A stretch of DNA of 64,000 nt from an uncultured Chloroflexota bacterium (GTDB lineage Bacteria; Chloroflexota; Dehalococcoidia; Lucifugimonadales; UBA1127). The notes beneath the pieces are model-generated. The model was not told the DNA's origin, made no database searches, and saw only the letters and a list, made by a program, of their open reading frames with translations. The stretch spans positions 1 to 64,000 of the forward strand of contig CAJWQJ010000012.1 in NCBI GenBank assembly GCA_913045315.1, written 5' to 3'. Below, one piece after another: positions 7,513 to 15,870 of the stretch. A program made the translations under genes and the position numbers. Position 1 is the stretch's first letter; each line of letters opens with the position of its first letter.

Positions 7513-8985
7513 ATGGAATTAGAACCAATCATAGGTTTAGAGGTACATACTCAATTGCTTACGAAAAGCAAAATGTTCTGCTTATGCGATGCAAACTATC
7601 AGATTGCTGAGCCAAATTCTAAGGTATGCCCAGTCTGCATGGCATTGCCAGGATCACTACCAGTAATAAACAGACAGGCAATTGAATTTGTAATTATGAC
7701 TGGCTTAGCATTAAATTGTTCAATAAACGAGTTCACACAATTTGACCGAAAAAATTATGCATACCCTGACCTAGTTAAAGGCTATCAAATCTCTCAATAT
7801 GACTTCCCTGTTGCCTACGAAGGTTTTCTTGAAATAGAAACAGATGATCAGCCCCATAGAATAGGAATTACCCGAGCCCACCTTGAAGAAGACGTTGCAA
7901 AAATGCAACACAATAATGACTCTACTAATGGTCACACGTTAATTGACTTGAATAGATGTGGAATTCCACTAATGGAAATCGTAAGTGAACCTGAGATATC
8001 CTCCCCTGAACAAGCTCGCGAATATTTGATAAAACTTCAAAATATAGTGAGATACCTAGAAGTCAGCACCGGCGACATGGAAGAAGGAAGTTTTCGTTGT
8101 GACGCAAATATTTCTTTAAGACCAAAGGGTTCAAAAACACTAGGTACAAAAGTTGAAATTAAAAACATGAACAGCTTTCGTTCAATACACAAAGCATTAA
8201 CTTTTGAAATTAAAAGACAAACCATTGCTATAAATAATAATGAGGTAATCATTCAGGAAACTCGCGGATGGGATGAAGAGAAGGAAATAACCTTCTCGCA
8301 AAGATCAAAAGAGTTTGCTCATGATTATAGATATTTTCCTGAACCTGATCTTAAACCGATAAAAATATCTAAAGAGCACATAGAAAACCTTAAGTCATCA
8401 TTACCGGAAATGCCACAAGAGCGTAGGGATAGACTTATTAAGAACTACAATCTCAGTGAATACAACGCTAAATTAATTACGAGCAACAAGGCTACTGCAG
8501 ATTATTTTGAGGCTTGTTTGACATCTCATAGCTCAAAAAGCTCACAACAAATTGAAATCGCAAAATCAATTGCTAATTGGATTAACACTGAGTTGGCAAA
8601 ACTTTTAAATCAAACAAACACCCCTATTGAAAATATCAAGATTTCACCAAAATCACTTATTAATTTACTAAATTTGATTGAAAAAGGTACAATAAATTCA
8701 ACACAAGGGAAACAAGTCCTTGAAAAAATGTTTGATACTGGAAAATCTTCAGAACAAATTGTAGAAGAGGAAAATTTCTCTCAAATCAGTGACCTAGATT
8801 CAATCCGATCAATAGTAAAAGATATAATTGTTCAACATCCCGATCCAGTACAGGATTATGCAAATGGCAAAGAAAATGCTATAGGATTTTTAGTTGGTCA
8901 AGTTATGAAAACTAGCAAAGGGAAGGCAGATCCAAAAATATCAAAATCTCTGTTAATCGAAGAAATTCTTTCCGGTACAAAATAG
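7513..8985 (+). CDS. gatB: Asp/Glu-tRNA(Asn/Gln) amidotransferase subunit B
   Basis: GatB, 490 residues, the kinase subunit of GatCAB. It activates misacylated Asp-tRNA(Asn) or Glu-tRNA(Gln) by phosphorylation so that ammonia from GatA can amidate it. The N-terminal motifs PIIGLEVHTQL, CPVCMALPGSLPV and YAYPDLVKGYQISQYD are characteristic, followed by EEDVAKMQH and the GatB/YqeY tail domain whose last part is GFLVGQVMKTSKGKADP. Length is normal. gatA and gatC are not in the window. No clear Shine-Dalgarno precedes the ATG. It is cotranscribed with secG 10 bases downstream. Confidence 0.95.
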   Translation: MELEPIIGLEVHTQLLTKSKMFCLCDANYQIAEPNSKVCPVCMALPGSLPVINRQAIEFVIMTGLALNCSINEFTQFDRKNYAYPDLVKGYQISQYDFPVAYEGFLEIETDDQPHRIGITRAHLEEDVAKMQHNNDSTNGHTLIDLNRCGIPLMEIVSEPEISSPEQAREYLIKLQNIVRYLEVSTGDMEEGSFRCDANISLRPKGSKTLGTKVEIKNMNSFRSIHKALTFEIKRQTIAINNNEVIIQETRGWDEEKEITFSQRSKEFAHDYRYFPEPDLKPIKISKEHIENLKSSLPEMPQERRDRLIKNYNLSEYNAKLITSNKATADYFEACLTSHSSKSSQQIEIAKSIANWINTELAKLLNQTNTPIENIKISPKSLINLLNLIEKGTINSTQGKQVLEKMFDTGKSSEQIVEEENFSQISDLDSIRSIVKDIIVQHPDPVQDYANGKENAIGFLVGQVMKTSKGKADPKISKSLLIEEILSGTK

Positions 8986-8995
8986 GAGCTACCTA

Positions 8996-9217
8996 ATGTC
9001 AGTATACTTACACATATCTCAAATAATAGTCTCTGTAATGCTTATAGGAGTTATATTGCTTCAAACCAGAGGAGAGGGTTCCGGAATGTTCGGAGCTGGT
9101 GGAGGCAATTTTCGTGTAAGAACTGGTATAGACCTACTTTTATTTCGATTGACTATTGCATTAACAATCATATTCATTGTTCTCTCCGTGATTGCGGTTC
9201 GCCTGTCTTCATTTTAG
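8996..9217 (+). CDS. secG: Preprotein translocase subunit SecG
   Basis: A 73-residue protein with two membrane helices (about 5-22 and 50-70) joined by a glycine-rich loop. The motif ILLQTRGEGSGMFGAGGG is the SecG signature. SecG joins SecY and SecE in the plasma-membrane translocon and assists SecA-driven secretion. AGGAG lies shortly before the ATG, and the gene follows gatB by 10 bases. It converges on the IMPase-like gene with 24 bases between stops and no visible hairpin. Confidence 0.93.
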   Translation: MSVYLHISQIIVSVMLIGVILLQTRGEGSGMFGAGGGNFRVRTGIDLLLFRLTIALTIIFIVLSVIAVRLSSF

Positions 9218-9241
9218 TGCCCTTATGACATCAAATATTAA

Positions 9242-10024
9242 TCAACCGATTTTCTCCATATAAGAAAATATTTGGTCAACTATGCCGTCCGTGCCTGCAA
9301 TGACACCATTTTGCAAGGTATTATGTGAATTAAAATTTAATTCACATCTATCGAGGTCTTTTACACTCCCACCAAGTATTTCAATTAAATGTACACCAGC
9401 TGCAATATCCCACTCATTTTTTGGTGAAAGACTTATAGCAGCATCCACATATCCAGCAGCAACCAATGCTAACTTGTAAGCTATTGAACCTATAGCAACA
9501 AGCCGGAAAGGAGCATTTTCTAATAAGTGTCCATACCCTTGCCATAAATCTGAACGAGAAATTGCAACGGTTGCCTCTGAAAGATTAGTGCATTTAGATA
9601 GAAATATCGGTTGACCATTCAGAGTTGGAGCAACGTCTTTAGATCCTAAAAATAAACTTCTTGTACTTGGATTGAGAATGCCTGCCGCTATCAGTGATCC
9701 ATTATCAAAAAGTCCAATTGAAACTACCCACTCAGGCATTCCGTATATCAGACCTCTTGTGCCATCAATTGGATCCACTATCCAAACTTTACTTTTTTCT
9801 AATCTGATGAGATCGTCAAAAGTTTCTTCTGATAACCATCCCTCATTACCTTCAGGAAGATTTTTTTGTAAAAAATCATTAATCATATGATCAGCATCAG
9901 TGACAGGAGTTCCCTTACTAGATTGGTATACAGAAATTTTCTTTGATCCTAAATTATCAATTAAATCTTGAACATCTTCTAGGACAGATTTTATGCGTTC
10001 TAAATCTCTCATATAAATAATCAC
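9242..10024 (-). CDS. Inositol-monophosphatase family phosphatase
   Basis: A 260-residue Mg-dependent phosphatase of the IMPase/CysQ/HisN superfamily. Metal-binding motifs are present: WLSEET near residue 63, WIVDPIDGTRGLIYG near 82 and EWDIAAGVHLIEILGG near the C-terminus. The substrate (inositol phosphate, PAP or histidinol phosphate) cannot be decided from these motifs. The frame opens with GTG at 10024; an ATG four codons later (10012) is equally possible because neither has a good ribosome site. It is the last gene of the minus-strand run that begins with xdhC. A 25-base perfect palindrome lies inside it. Confidence 0.88.
   Translation of the reverse strand: MIIYMRDLERIKSVLEDVQDLIDNLGSKKISVYQSSKGTPVTDADHMINDFLQKNLPEGNEGWLSEETFDDLIRLEKSKVWIVDPIDGTRGLIYGMPEWVVSIGLFDNGSLIAAGILNPSTRSLFLGSKDVAPTLNGQPIFLSKCTNLSEATVAISRSDLWQGYGHLLENAPFRLVAIGSIAYKLALVAAGYVDAAISLSPKNEWDIAAGVHLIEILGGSVKDLDRCELNFNSHNTLQNGVIAGTDGIVDQIFSYMEKIG
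9323..9347. repeat. 25-bp perfect palindrome inside the IMPase-like gene
   Basis: Bases 9323-9334 and 9336-9347 are perfect reverse complements around a single A at 9335. The element lies in a poorly conserved C-terminal part of the coding sequence and does not interrupt the frame. See the finding on short-loop palindromes. Confidence 0.85.
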
Positions 10025-10033
10025 TTTTTAAAT

Positions 10034-11413
10034 TTAATGAACAATTTTATCAGTATTAAAATTATTTCCAGGATCGATCATATATTTAATTTCTTTTAAT
10101 AAATTATTCGTAGATCTCAGTTCTCTTGAAATTAAATGTCTTAATTTCAATCCTATCCCATGACAATACTCCATAGAGCCACCCATATCTTGAGCAATAC
10201 TGAGAAGTTCATCAACTAGAATAGGAAATTTATTCATTTCTCCATCAACTGTTATATTGTCATCTGAAAACATAAATGAAAAATAATCTGGACGTCCCCA
10301 TAATGACCATTCGCGAATTATCACATCTTGTTTCTCAAGAGTTTTTTTGGCAAATGTATAATAATCAATCACTTTCGACACTGGGATTGTTACATGAAGA
10401 TAGTCACCAAACCAAGTATTTTGTTGGGGTTGCGTAGTATCACGAAATTTATATCTAATTGCCGAATCATGGCGATGCTCCCAGAATTCTTTCCCAATTG
10501 AATTGGGAAGTTTTAATCCCCCAGCATTTTTTACGATTTTATGAGTTCGAGTCAACTCAGCCATAACTTGTTCATTAAAACCCATAAAACCTACATGCAG
10601 AATTGTTCTTCGAGAATTCTCAATCGGATCGAATTCTTCGGCAAAATCCATAACTGCAGGAAATAAAGAAATATCATACATATTTTTGATGGCTTCAAAT
10701 CCATGAATGAAACCATCAAATTCATAGCTACGTATCTCAAATATTTCAGGTAGAGGAGGGGTATGAATCTTTGCTTTCGTTATTAAACCCAAGCTTCCTT
10801 CACTACCAACAAAAAGATTAGATAGATTTGGACCTGAAGATTTTAACAGTCCCTTAGTTTCTATTATTTCTCCATCTGGAAGTACAACTTCTAATCCCAA
10901 TACTTGCTCACCCATGCTACCAAATTTACCTGCGAGATATCCCATGCCATTAGTAGATATAGCTCCACCCACACTTGCTATCGGTCTGCTCCAGGGATCA
11001 TGACCAAGCATCAATCCATGATTCCTTAGCTTTTCATCAAATGTATCTAAAATCATTCCTGATCCAACAATTCCTATTTGACTGTCAAAATCTGCATTGA
11101 AATAAGAATTCATATTTGCTGTTGAAATAACAATCCCACCGTGTGTAGTGATAGCAGCACCCATAACGCCTGTTCCAGATCCAAAAGGTGTAACTGGAAT
11201 AGCATTTTTACAAGCATAAGAAACAACTTTCGAAACCATTTCTGTGTCATGTGGAAAAACAACAACATCAGGATTAGGAAACTTCGTGAGGTCTAAATTA
11301 AAAGCTCTAAATTTGCCTAGAGCATCTTTTGAATGTTTTTTCAGAATATCTTCTTCAATAGAAATTTCAGATGGAGATAACATTTCATTTAAATCAGAAA
11401 TCAATGAATTCAT
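10034..11413 (-). CDS. FAD-linked oxidase, GlcD / D-lactate dehydrogenase-like
   Basis: A 459-residue flavoprotein of the VAO/PCMH superfamily. The FAD-binding region includes PVTPFGSGTGVMGAA, HDPWSRPIASVGGAISTNG and the segment through VVLPDGEIIETKG. The C-terminal cap ends with CHGIGLKLRHLI and YMIDPGNNFN, as in GlcD, D-lactate dehydrogenase and alkyl-DHAP synthase. It probably oxidises a 2-hydroxy acid. Which one is unknown, and no GlcE or GlcF partner is adjacent. Its ATG overlaps the cysS stop by four bases, so translation is probably coupled. Two short-loop inverted repeats lie in the gene, at 10126-10150 (10-base arms) and 10491-10509 (9-base arms). Confidence 0.88.
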   Translation of the reverse strand: MNSLISDLNEMLSPSEISIEEDILKKHSKDALGKFRAFNLDLTKFPNPDVVVFPHDTEMVSKVVSYACKNAIPVTPFGSGTGVMGAAITTHGGIVISTANMNSYFNADFDSQIGIVGSGMILDTFDEKLRNHGLMLGHDPWSRPIASVGGAISTNGMGYLAGKFGSMGEQVLGLEVVLPDGEIIETKGLLKSSGPNLSNLFVGSEGSLGLITKAKIHTPPLPEIFEIRSYEFDGFIHGFEAIKNMYDISLFPAVMDFAEEFDPIENSRRTILHVGFMGFNEQVMAELTRTHKIVKNAGGLKLPNSIGKEFWEHRHDSAIRYKFRDTTQPQQNTWFGDYLHVTIPVSKVIDYYTFAKKTLEKQDVIIREWSLWGRPDYFSFMFSDDNITVDGEMNKFPILVDELLSIAQDMGGSMEYCHGIGLKLRHLISRELRSTNNLLKEIKYMIDPGNNFNTDKIVH

Positions 11414-12780
11414 GAAGATTTTAATCGCCAGTCTGTTCCAGACTCGTTATCTTCTAGAATAAAGCCAATCTCAGTCAATGAGTCTCTTATATGATCAGCC
11501 ATAGAAAAATTCTTATTTACTCTCATCTCTTTTCTGATTTCCAGCAACAACTCGACAAGAGGTTCAGTTAACCCTGAAACATTTTTCGATTCATCTTCAA
11601 GAGTAAGGCCAAATATTTCCGTCATCTTTTTCAGGTGTTCTTGCCCTTTGTTTATCGAATGATTTTCATCTCTGGATTTATTAATTTCTCGAACCAGATC
11701 AAACATTATTCCCAATGCTTTCGGGGTATTCAAATCTTCCTGCATAGCTTGGCAAAATCTTAAGAAGTATTCTGAGCCGTCAAATACAGAATTTAAATCG
11801 TCGGCATTTCTTAAGTTTAAAGCTCCTTTTATACGATCTAACGCTCTATCTTGTGCGAGTATCCCTTCATTAGAATATGCCAAAGGGCTCCTGTAATGAG
11901 AACTTAAAAAAAACAACCTTATCGTATCAGGATTTGAAAACTTTAAGGCCTCTTCTACCGTTACCAAATTCCCCAAAGATTTACTCATTTTACTTTCATG
12001 AATTTCCAAAAGACCATTATGCATCCAACATCTTACAAAAGGACTTTCACCACTGAAAGCCTCACTCTGAGCAATTTCATTTTCGTGGTGTGGAAATATT
12101 AAATCTTGTCCTCCCCCATGAATATCAATTTTACTGCCTAAATATTTTAAAGACATTGCACTGCATTCTATATGCCATCCTGGACGTCCATTTCCCCAAG
12201 GGCTTTCCCAAGATGGTTCACCCGGTTTTGCCTCTTTCCATAAAACAAAGTCCATAGGGTGTTCTTTATTTATTCCTGGATCAATCCTTGCACCTGCGTT
12301 CATCCCTTCTAGGGTTCTTTTTCCTAGCCTTCCATAATTCGAAAAATTTCTTACTCGGTAGTAAACATCACCACCTGAATCATAGGCATATTCCTTTTCA
12401 ATTAATCCACTTATCATTTCAATAATTGCAGGAATCTCTTCAGTAGCACGGGGATAATAATTTGCTCGAGCAATATTCAACCTATCCATAACATCAAAGT
12501 ATTCAGCAATTCGTCGCTCGGCAATTTCTTTTACTGAAGTACCCTCATCGTTTGCAGCTGCGATTAATTTATCATCTATATCTGTAAAATTTTGAACATG
12601 CTGTACTGTGAATCCGGAAAATTCCAAAAACCGTCTGAGAGTATCAAAATAAACATAACTCATAGCATGGCCAACATGGCTTGAAGAATAGGGAGTAACA
12701 CCACAAACATACATAGAAATGGGTTCTAGCGTAGAATCGAAACTAACAACATCTCCCGATAGAGTATTATAAAGCTTCAT
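11410..12780 (-). CDS. cysS: Cysteinyl-tRNA synthetase
   Basis: Class I synthetase charging tRNA(Cys), 456 residues. The Zn-binding CGVTPY motif and the HIGH-like signature SSHVGHAMSYV are at the N-terminus, HIECSAMS and HGGGQDLIFPHHENEIAQSE in the middle, and KMSKSLGN near residue 263. Length is typical. A longer frame begins with TTG at 12792, but GAGGAGA lies four to five bases before the ATG at 12780, which I therefore choose. It overlaps the end of ispF by 14 bases and the start of the FAD oxidase by four. The ispD-ispF-cysS order is seen in several bacterial phyla. Confidence 0.95.
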   Translation of the reverse strand: MKLYNTLSGDVVSFDSTLEPISMYVCGVTPYSSSHVGHAMSYVYFDTLRRFLEFSGFTVQHVQNFTDIDDKLIAAANDEGTSVKEIAERRIAEYFDVMDRLNIARANYYPRATEEIPAIIEMISGLIEKEYAYDSGGDVYYRVRNFSNYGRLGKRTLEGMNAGARIDPGINKEHPMDFVLWKEAKPGEPSWESPWGNGRPGWHIECSAMSLKYLGSKIDIHGGGQDLIFPHHENEIAQSEAFSGESPFVRCWMHNGLLEIHESKMSKSLGNLVTVEEALKFSNPDTIRLFFLSSHYRSPLAYSNEGILAQDRALDRIKGALNLRNADDLNSVFDGSEYFLRFCQAMQEDLNTPKALGIMFDLVREINKSRDENHSINKGQEHLKKMTEIFGLTLEDESKNVSGLTEPLVELLLEIRKEMRVNKNFSMADHIRDSLTEIGFILEDNESGTDWRLKSS

Positions 12781-13249
12781 TATTCTCCTCAATTAATATA
12801 ACCGCTAACGATGCTATCCCTTCGCCAGAACCAATTACTCCAAGTTTATCATTTGTTTTAGATTTTATATTGACCTGATCATGTTTCAGGCTGAATAAAT
12901 CAGCTATCGATAAACGAATTGTATTCATATGTTTCTTAAGTTTAGGTTCTTCAGCAATTATTGTAGCATCTAGGTTTACGATGCTCCATTTTTTATTTAC
13001 AAGTTCTACAATTTTTCTCACAAAATTTTTACTTTCAACATCTTTGTATCGGGAATCAGAAGATGGAAAATATTCTCCTAAATCTCCTAGGCCACTTGCT
13101 CCAAGGATTGCATCACAAATAGCGTGGAGAACAACATCACCATCGCTATGACCTAAAAGTCCTTTTTGATATTCAATTTGAACACCACCAAGAAACAACG
13201 GCCTATTTTCAACTAATCTATGAATGTCGTACCCAAATCCAACCCTCAT
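12767..13249 (-). CDS. ispF: MEcPP synthase (2-C-methyl-D-erythritol 2,4-cyclodiphosphate synthase)
   Basis: IspF, 160 residues, fifth enzyme of the MEP isoprenoid pathway: it cyclises CDP-ME 2-phosphate to MEcPP with loss of CMP. The Zn ligands are in GYDIH (Asp8, His10) and GHSDGDV (His42); LGDLGEYFP, DATIIAEEPKL and GSGEGIAS are the other family blocks. It works as a homotrimer in the cytoplasm. Its start touches the ispD stop by one base and its end overlaps cysS, so the genes are translationally linked. Confidence 0.95.
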   Translation of the reverse strand: MRVGFGYDIHRLVENRPLFLGGVQIEYQKGLLGHSDGDVVLHAICDAILGASGLGDLGEYFPSSDSRYKDVESKNFVRKIVELVNKKWSIVNLDATIIAEEPKLKKHMNTIRLSIADLFSLKHDQVNIKSKTNDKLGVIGSGEGIASLAVILIEENNEAL

Positions 13250-13950
13250 TAAATTTTCCCTTGTATTCTGTTCATAATGATTGATTCAGCAATTACTAAA
13301 TCTTCAGGATATGTAATTTTTGGGTTTAAGTCCGGATTTCTCAAAATTTTTACTTTATTAGAAGAAAGCTCAAGTAAAGTAGCCTCATCTGTAAACATCC
13401 CAGAATGAGAAAATTTACCATACGCAGACTTTAAAAGATCCATTCTGAAAACCTGTGGCGTTTGTGCTAAAACCAAAGAATCGCGATTCAATGTTTCTAC
13501 AATCTCATCCTTTGAATCGATCCTTTTCACTGTGTCAGTAGTATTTCCCACAGGTATTGCTGCTCCAACATCTTTCGCTTTTTTAATTACATTTTTTAAT
13601 AAATCCATAGTTATACATGGTCGGGCTGCATCATGTATGACAACCCAATCAACATTACAGAGAGCTTGAATACCGATCCAAACAGAATCCATCCGATGAA
13701 GACCACCTTTCATAACCTTCCAATTAGAAGGCCAAGTAGATTCGGAATCTAAAAGTCTCTTCCCATATTCAATATTTTCATTTGAAAGTACCAAAACTAG
13801 TTCATCAATTTTTTTATACTTGGCCATAATATCCAAGGAATAAGCAAGAACAGGTCGATCAATTATTCTGGAAAATATTTTATCTATTCCGTGCATCCTG
13901 TTGCTACTTCCTGCACCAACGATTATTGCTCCTAACTTGCCATTTATCAT
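13249..13950 (-). CDS. ispD: MEP cytidylyltransferase
   Basis: IspD, 233 residues, transfers CMP from CTP to 2-C-methyl-D-erythritol 4-phosphate. The nucleotide-binding loop is AIIVGAGSSNRMHG, close to the usual AAGxGxRM; VVIHDAARPC, LAQTPQVFRM and FTDEATLLE are the conserved family blocks. Located directly between the mobA-like gene and ispF, without gaps. Separate ispD and ispF genes rather than the fused IspDF form are present here. Assignment is secure because of the ispF neighbour; the protein also resembles other GT-A nucleotidyltransferases. Confidence 0.93.
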   Translation of the reverse strand: MINGKLGAIIVGAGSSNRMHGIDKIFSRIIDRPVLAYSLDIMAKYKKIDELVLVLSNENIEYGKRLLDSESTWPSNWKVMKGGLHRMDSVWIGIQALCNVDWVVIHDAARPCITMDLLKNVIKKAKDVGAAIPVGNTTDTVKRIDSKDEIVETLNRDSLVLAQTPQVFRMDLLKSAYGKFSHSGMFTDEATLLELSSNKVKILRNPDLNPKITYPEDLVIAESIIMNRIQGKI

Positions 13951-14565
13951 TTAAGCTCCAATATTCCTCTCTTGAATACTTAAAGCATATAAATAATCTT
14001 CAGGAGTATTAATATCGACTCTAACAATTGGATCATCTACTTTCATAACATTAATGCGATGCAAGTATTTTTTTACGACACTTCGAATCCCGTGGCTTTT
14101 TTCATCAATTTTGGAAATTTCTTCAAATAATATTTTGTCAAAGATTAATGGATGACCACCTCTACCTTGATAACTTGGATGAGTTATCATTGCTTCTGAG
14201 TTTCTATGTAAATTCAGTAAATCACGAATTAAATTCGATGGTCTGGGCTGATCGACAGCCAAAAGAATCAAAGTGTCAGCGTCAACAGAAACATTTTCAA
14301 GACCCTTGATTATAGAAGTGGTTTTCCCCCTCCAATAATCAGGATTTTCTATAATGTGCAGTTTCCCTGAATGATTGTTCAATACTGAAAGAAATTCACT
14401 AACGTAATGCCCTAATACTACAATTATTTCAGATACACCCGCATCTTGAAGGGAACTTATTTGGCTTTCTATCAAAGTATGCCCACCCCAATCAAGTAAT
14501 CCCTTTGGGGTATGCATGCGAGAAGATTCTCCAGCTGCTAACAGAATTCCGGAAACGTTACCCAT
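13951..14565 (-). CDS. Molybdenum cofactor nucleotidyltransferase (MobA/MocA-like)
   Basis: A 204-residue GT-A nucleotidyltransferase. The CTP/GTP-binding loop is ILLAAGESSRMHTPKGLL; LLAVDQPRPS carries the metal-binding Asp and GRGGHPLIF is typical of MocA/MobA-like enzymes that cytidylylate (or guanylylate) molybdopterin. The neighbour xdhC, seven bases upstream, favours an MocA-type role preparing MCD for xanthine-dehydrogenase-family enzymes. modABC in the same window supplies molybdate. No molybdoenzyme gene is visible here. Confidence 0.85.
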   Translation of the reverse strand: MGNVSGILLAAGESSRMHTPKGLLDWGGHTLIESQISSLQDAGVSEIIVVLGHYVSEFLSVLNNHSGKLHIIENPDYWRGKTTSIIKGLENVSVDADTLILLAVDQPRPSNLIRDLLNLHRNSEAMITHPSYQGRGGHPLIFDKILFEEISKIDEKSHGIRSVVKKYLHRINVMKVDDPIVRVDINTPEDYLYALSIQERNIGA

Positions 14566-14571
14566 ATTACC

Positions 14572-15729
14572 TCATCGTACTAACGCTTGATGGAATCCTC
14601 CAACCGGGTTTTGAGGTTTTAAAGCTTTTTCCTTTGCCTTCTTAAACAAGCGATCACTCATTTTCATCGGACTTCCATCGCCACCAAATCGAAACATTTG
14701 AATTTCAGATAGTATACTAAGAGCAATCTCTTCAGGAGTTCGACCACCGATGCTAAGCCCGACAGGTGCACGAACTGATTTAATGCGTTCTTCAGAAATT
14801 CCTTTGCGAAATAACTCTTCAAAAATCATTAAGCTTTTTCGTTTACTTCCTAACAATCCAACATAACGAGCATCCGTTTTTACTGCAACTTCAGTAGCTA
14901 AGTCATCATATTGGTGTCCGCGCGTAGCAATAATGATGAAACTATTAGAATTAATCGATACTTTATTAACCCAATTTCCATAGGAGCTAACAATGGTTTC
15001 TTCTGCCATAGGAAACCGATCTTTGTTCGAAAATTCTTTTCTGTCGTCAACCACATAAACTTGAAAACCGAAAGGAATCGACAAGTCTGCTAACGCTTTT
15101 GATATGTGCCCTCCACCAAGAAGAAAAAGTTGAGGAGGAGTAGTGAATGCTTCAATGAACACTTCAATACCTTTACCAATTTTTAAGATTGTATTTTTCC
15201 CATGAACCATTAGATCATTTGAAACACTAAGGAGTGCATTATCAATATCAGCATCTCCTAAGCTTTCACTGAGTGTACTATCTGCATATATAAAAACTCG
15301 TGATCCGGTTCGAATCGAAGAATTTCGAGGAGCTTTGGTAACTGAAGCCATTGCAATTGCAGATCCTCCTTCATAGGCATCTACAATCTTTTCTAAATCT
15401 TCAATTATTGCATCCGGCTTAATTGGATCGAGAAGAAAATACATTGTGCCACCACAAACTAACCCATCTCGAGCAGCAATATCTTCGTTAAGAAAATAAT
15501 TTTTATACTGAGCAGGCCCTCCACTCTGAAGAAGTTCTTTTGCAGCAAACCATATATCTCCTTCTACACATCCGCCTCCTAAGGTTCCCACTCCACTACC
15601 ATCTTGACGAACAAGTAATTTAGCACCAGGTTTTTGAGGTGTAGATCCTTTGGTCCCCACTACAGTAGCGATAACACAATTTTGATCTTTTTTTAAAACT
15701 TCAAGTGTTTCCTTATATACTTCATACAT
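14572..15729 (-). CDS. XdhC/CoxI family molybdoenzyme maturation factor
   Basis: A 385-residue XdhC-type protein, which binds molybdenum cofactor and helps insert its sulfurated form into xanthine-dehydrogenase-family hydroxylases. The N-terminal XdhC/CoxI domain shows ATVVGTKGSTPQKPGAKLLV, GTLGGGCVEGDIW and GLVCGGTMYFLLDP. The C-terminal Rossmann domain has LFLLGGGHISKALA, VVDDRKEFSN, IIATRGHQYDDLA, YVGLLGSKRK and APVGLSIGGRTPEEIA. It is the first gene of the minus-strand run to 9242. GGAG lies about ten bases before the ATG. Confidence 0.92.
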   Translation of the reverse strand: MYEVYKETLEVLKKDQNCVIATVVGTKGSTPQKPGAKLLVRQDGSGVGTLGGGCVEGDIWFAAKELLQSGGPAQYKNYFLNEDIAARDGLVCGGTMYFLLDPIKPDAIIEDLEKIVDAYEGGSAIAMASVTKAPRNSSIRTGSRVFIYADSTLSESLGDADIDNALLSVSNDLMVHGKNTILKIGKGIEVFIEAFTTPPQLFLLGGGHISKALADLSIPFGFQVYVVDDRKEFSNKDRFPMAEETIVSSYGNWVNKVSINSNSFIIIATRGHQYDDLATEVAVKTDARYVGLLGSKRKSLMIFEELFRKGISEERIKSVRAPVGLSIGGRTPEEIALSILSEIQMFRFGGDGSPMKMSDRLFKKAKEKALKPQNPVGGFHQALVR

Positions 15730-15758
15730 AAGTTTGATTCTCCAAAATACAACTATTC

Positions 15759-15842
15759 ATTATAATCTCTTGTCCATTAAGTACATTTTAACATGTAAGT
15801 AAAGTTTTTCCCCAATAATATAAAGTCATAATATAGTATAAT
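15759..15842. promoter_or_regulatory. Divergent promoter region between xdhC and fumC
   Basis: The 141-base gap holds TATAAT on the minus strand at 15764-15759 (towards xdhC) and TATAAT on the plus strand at 15837-15842 (towards fumC, 28 bases before its ATG). Good -35 boxes are not visible for either, so only the -10 elements are suggested. Confidence 0.35.
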
Positions 15843-15870
15843 CAACAGAACTACATTTTCGGAGGGGATT

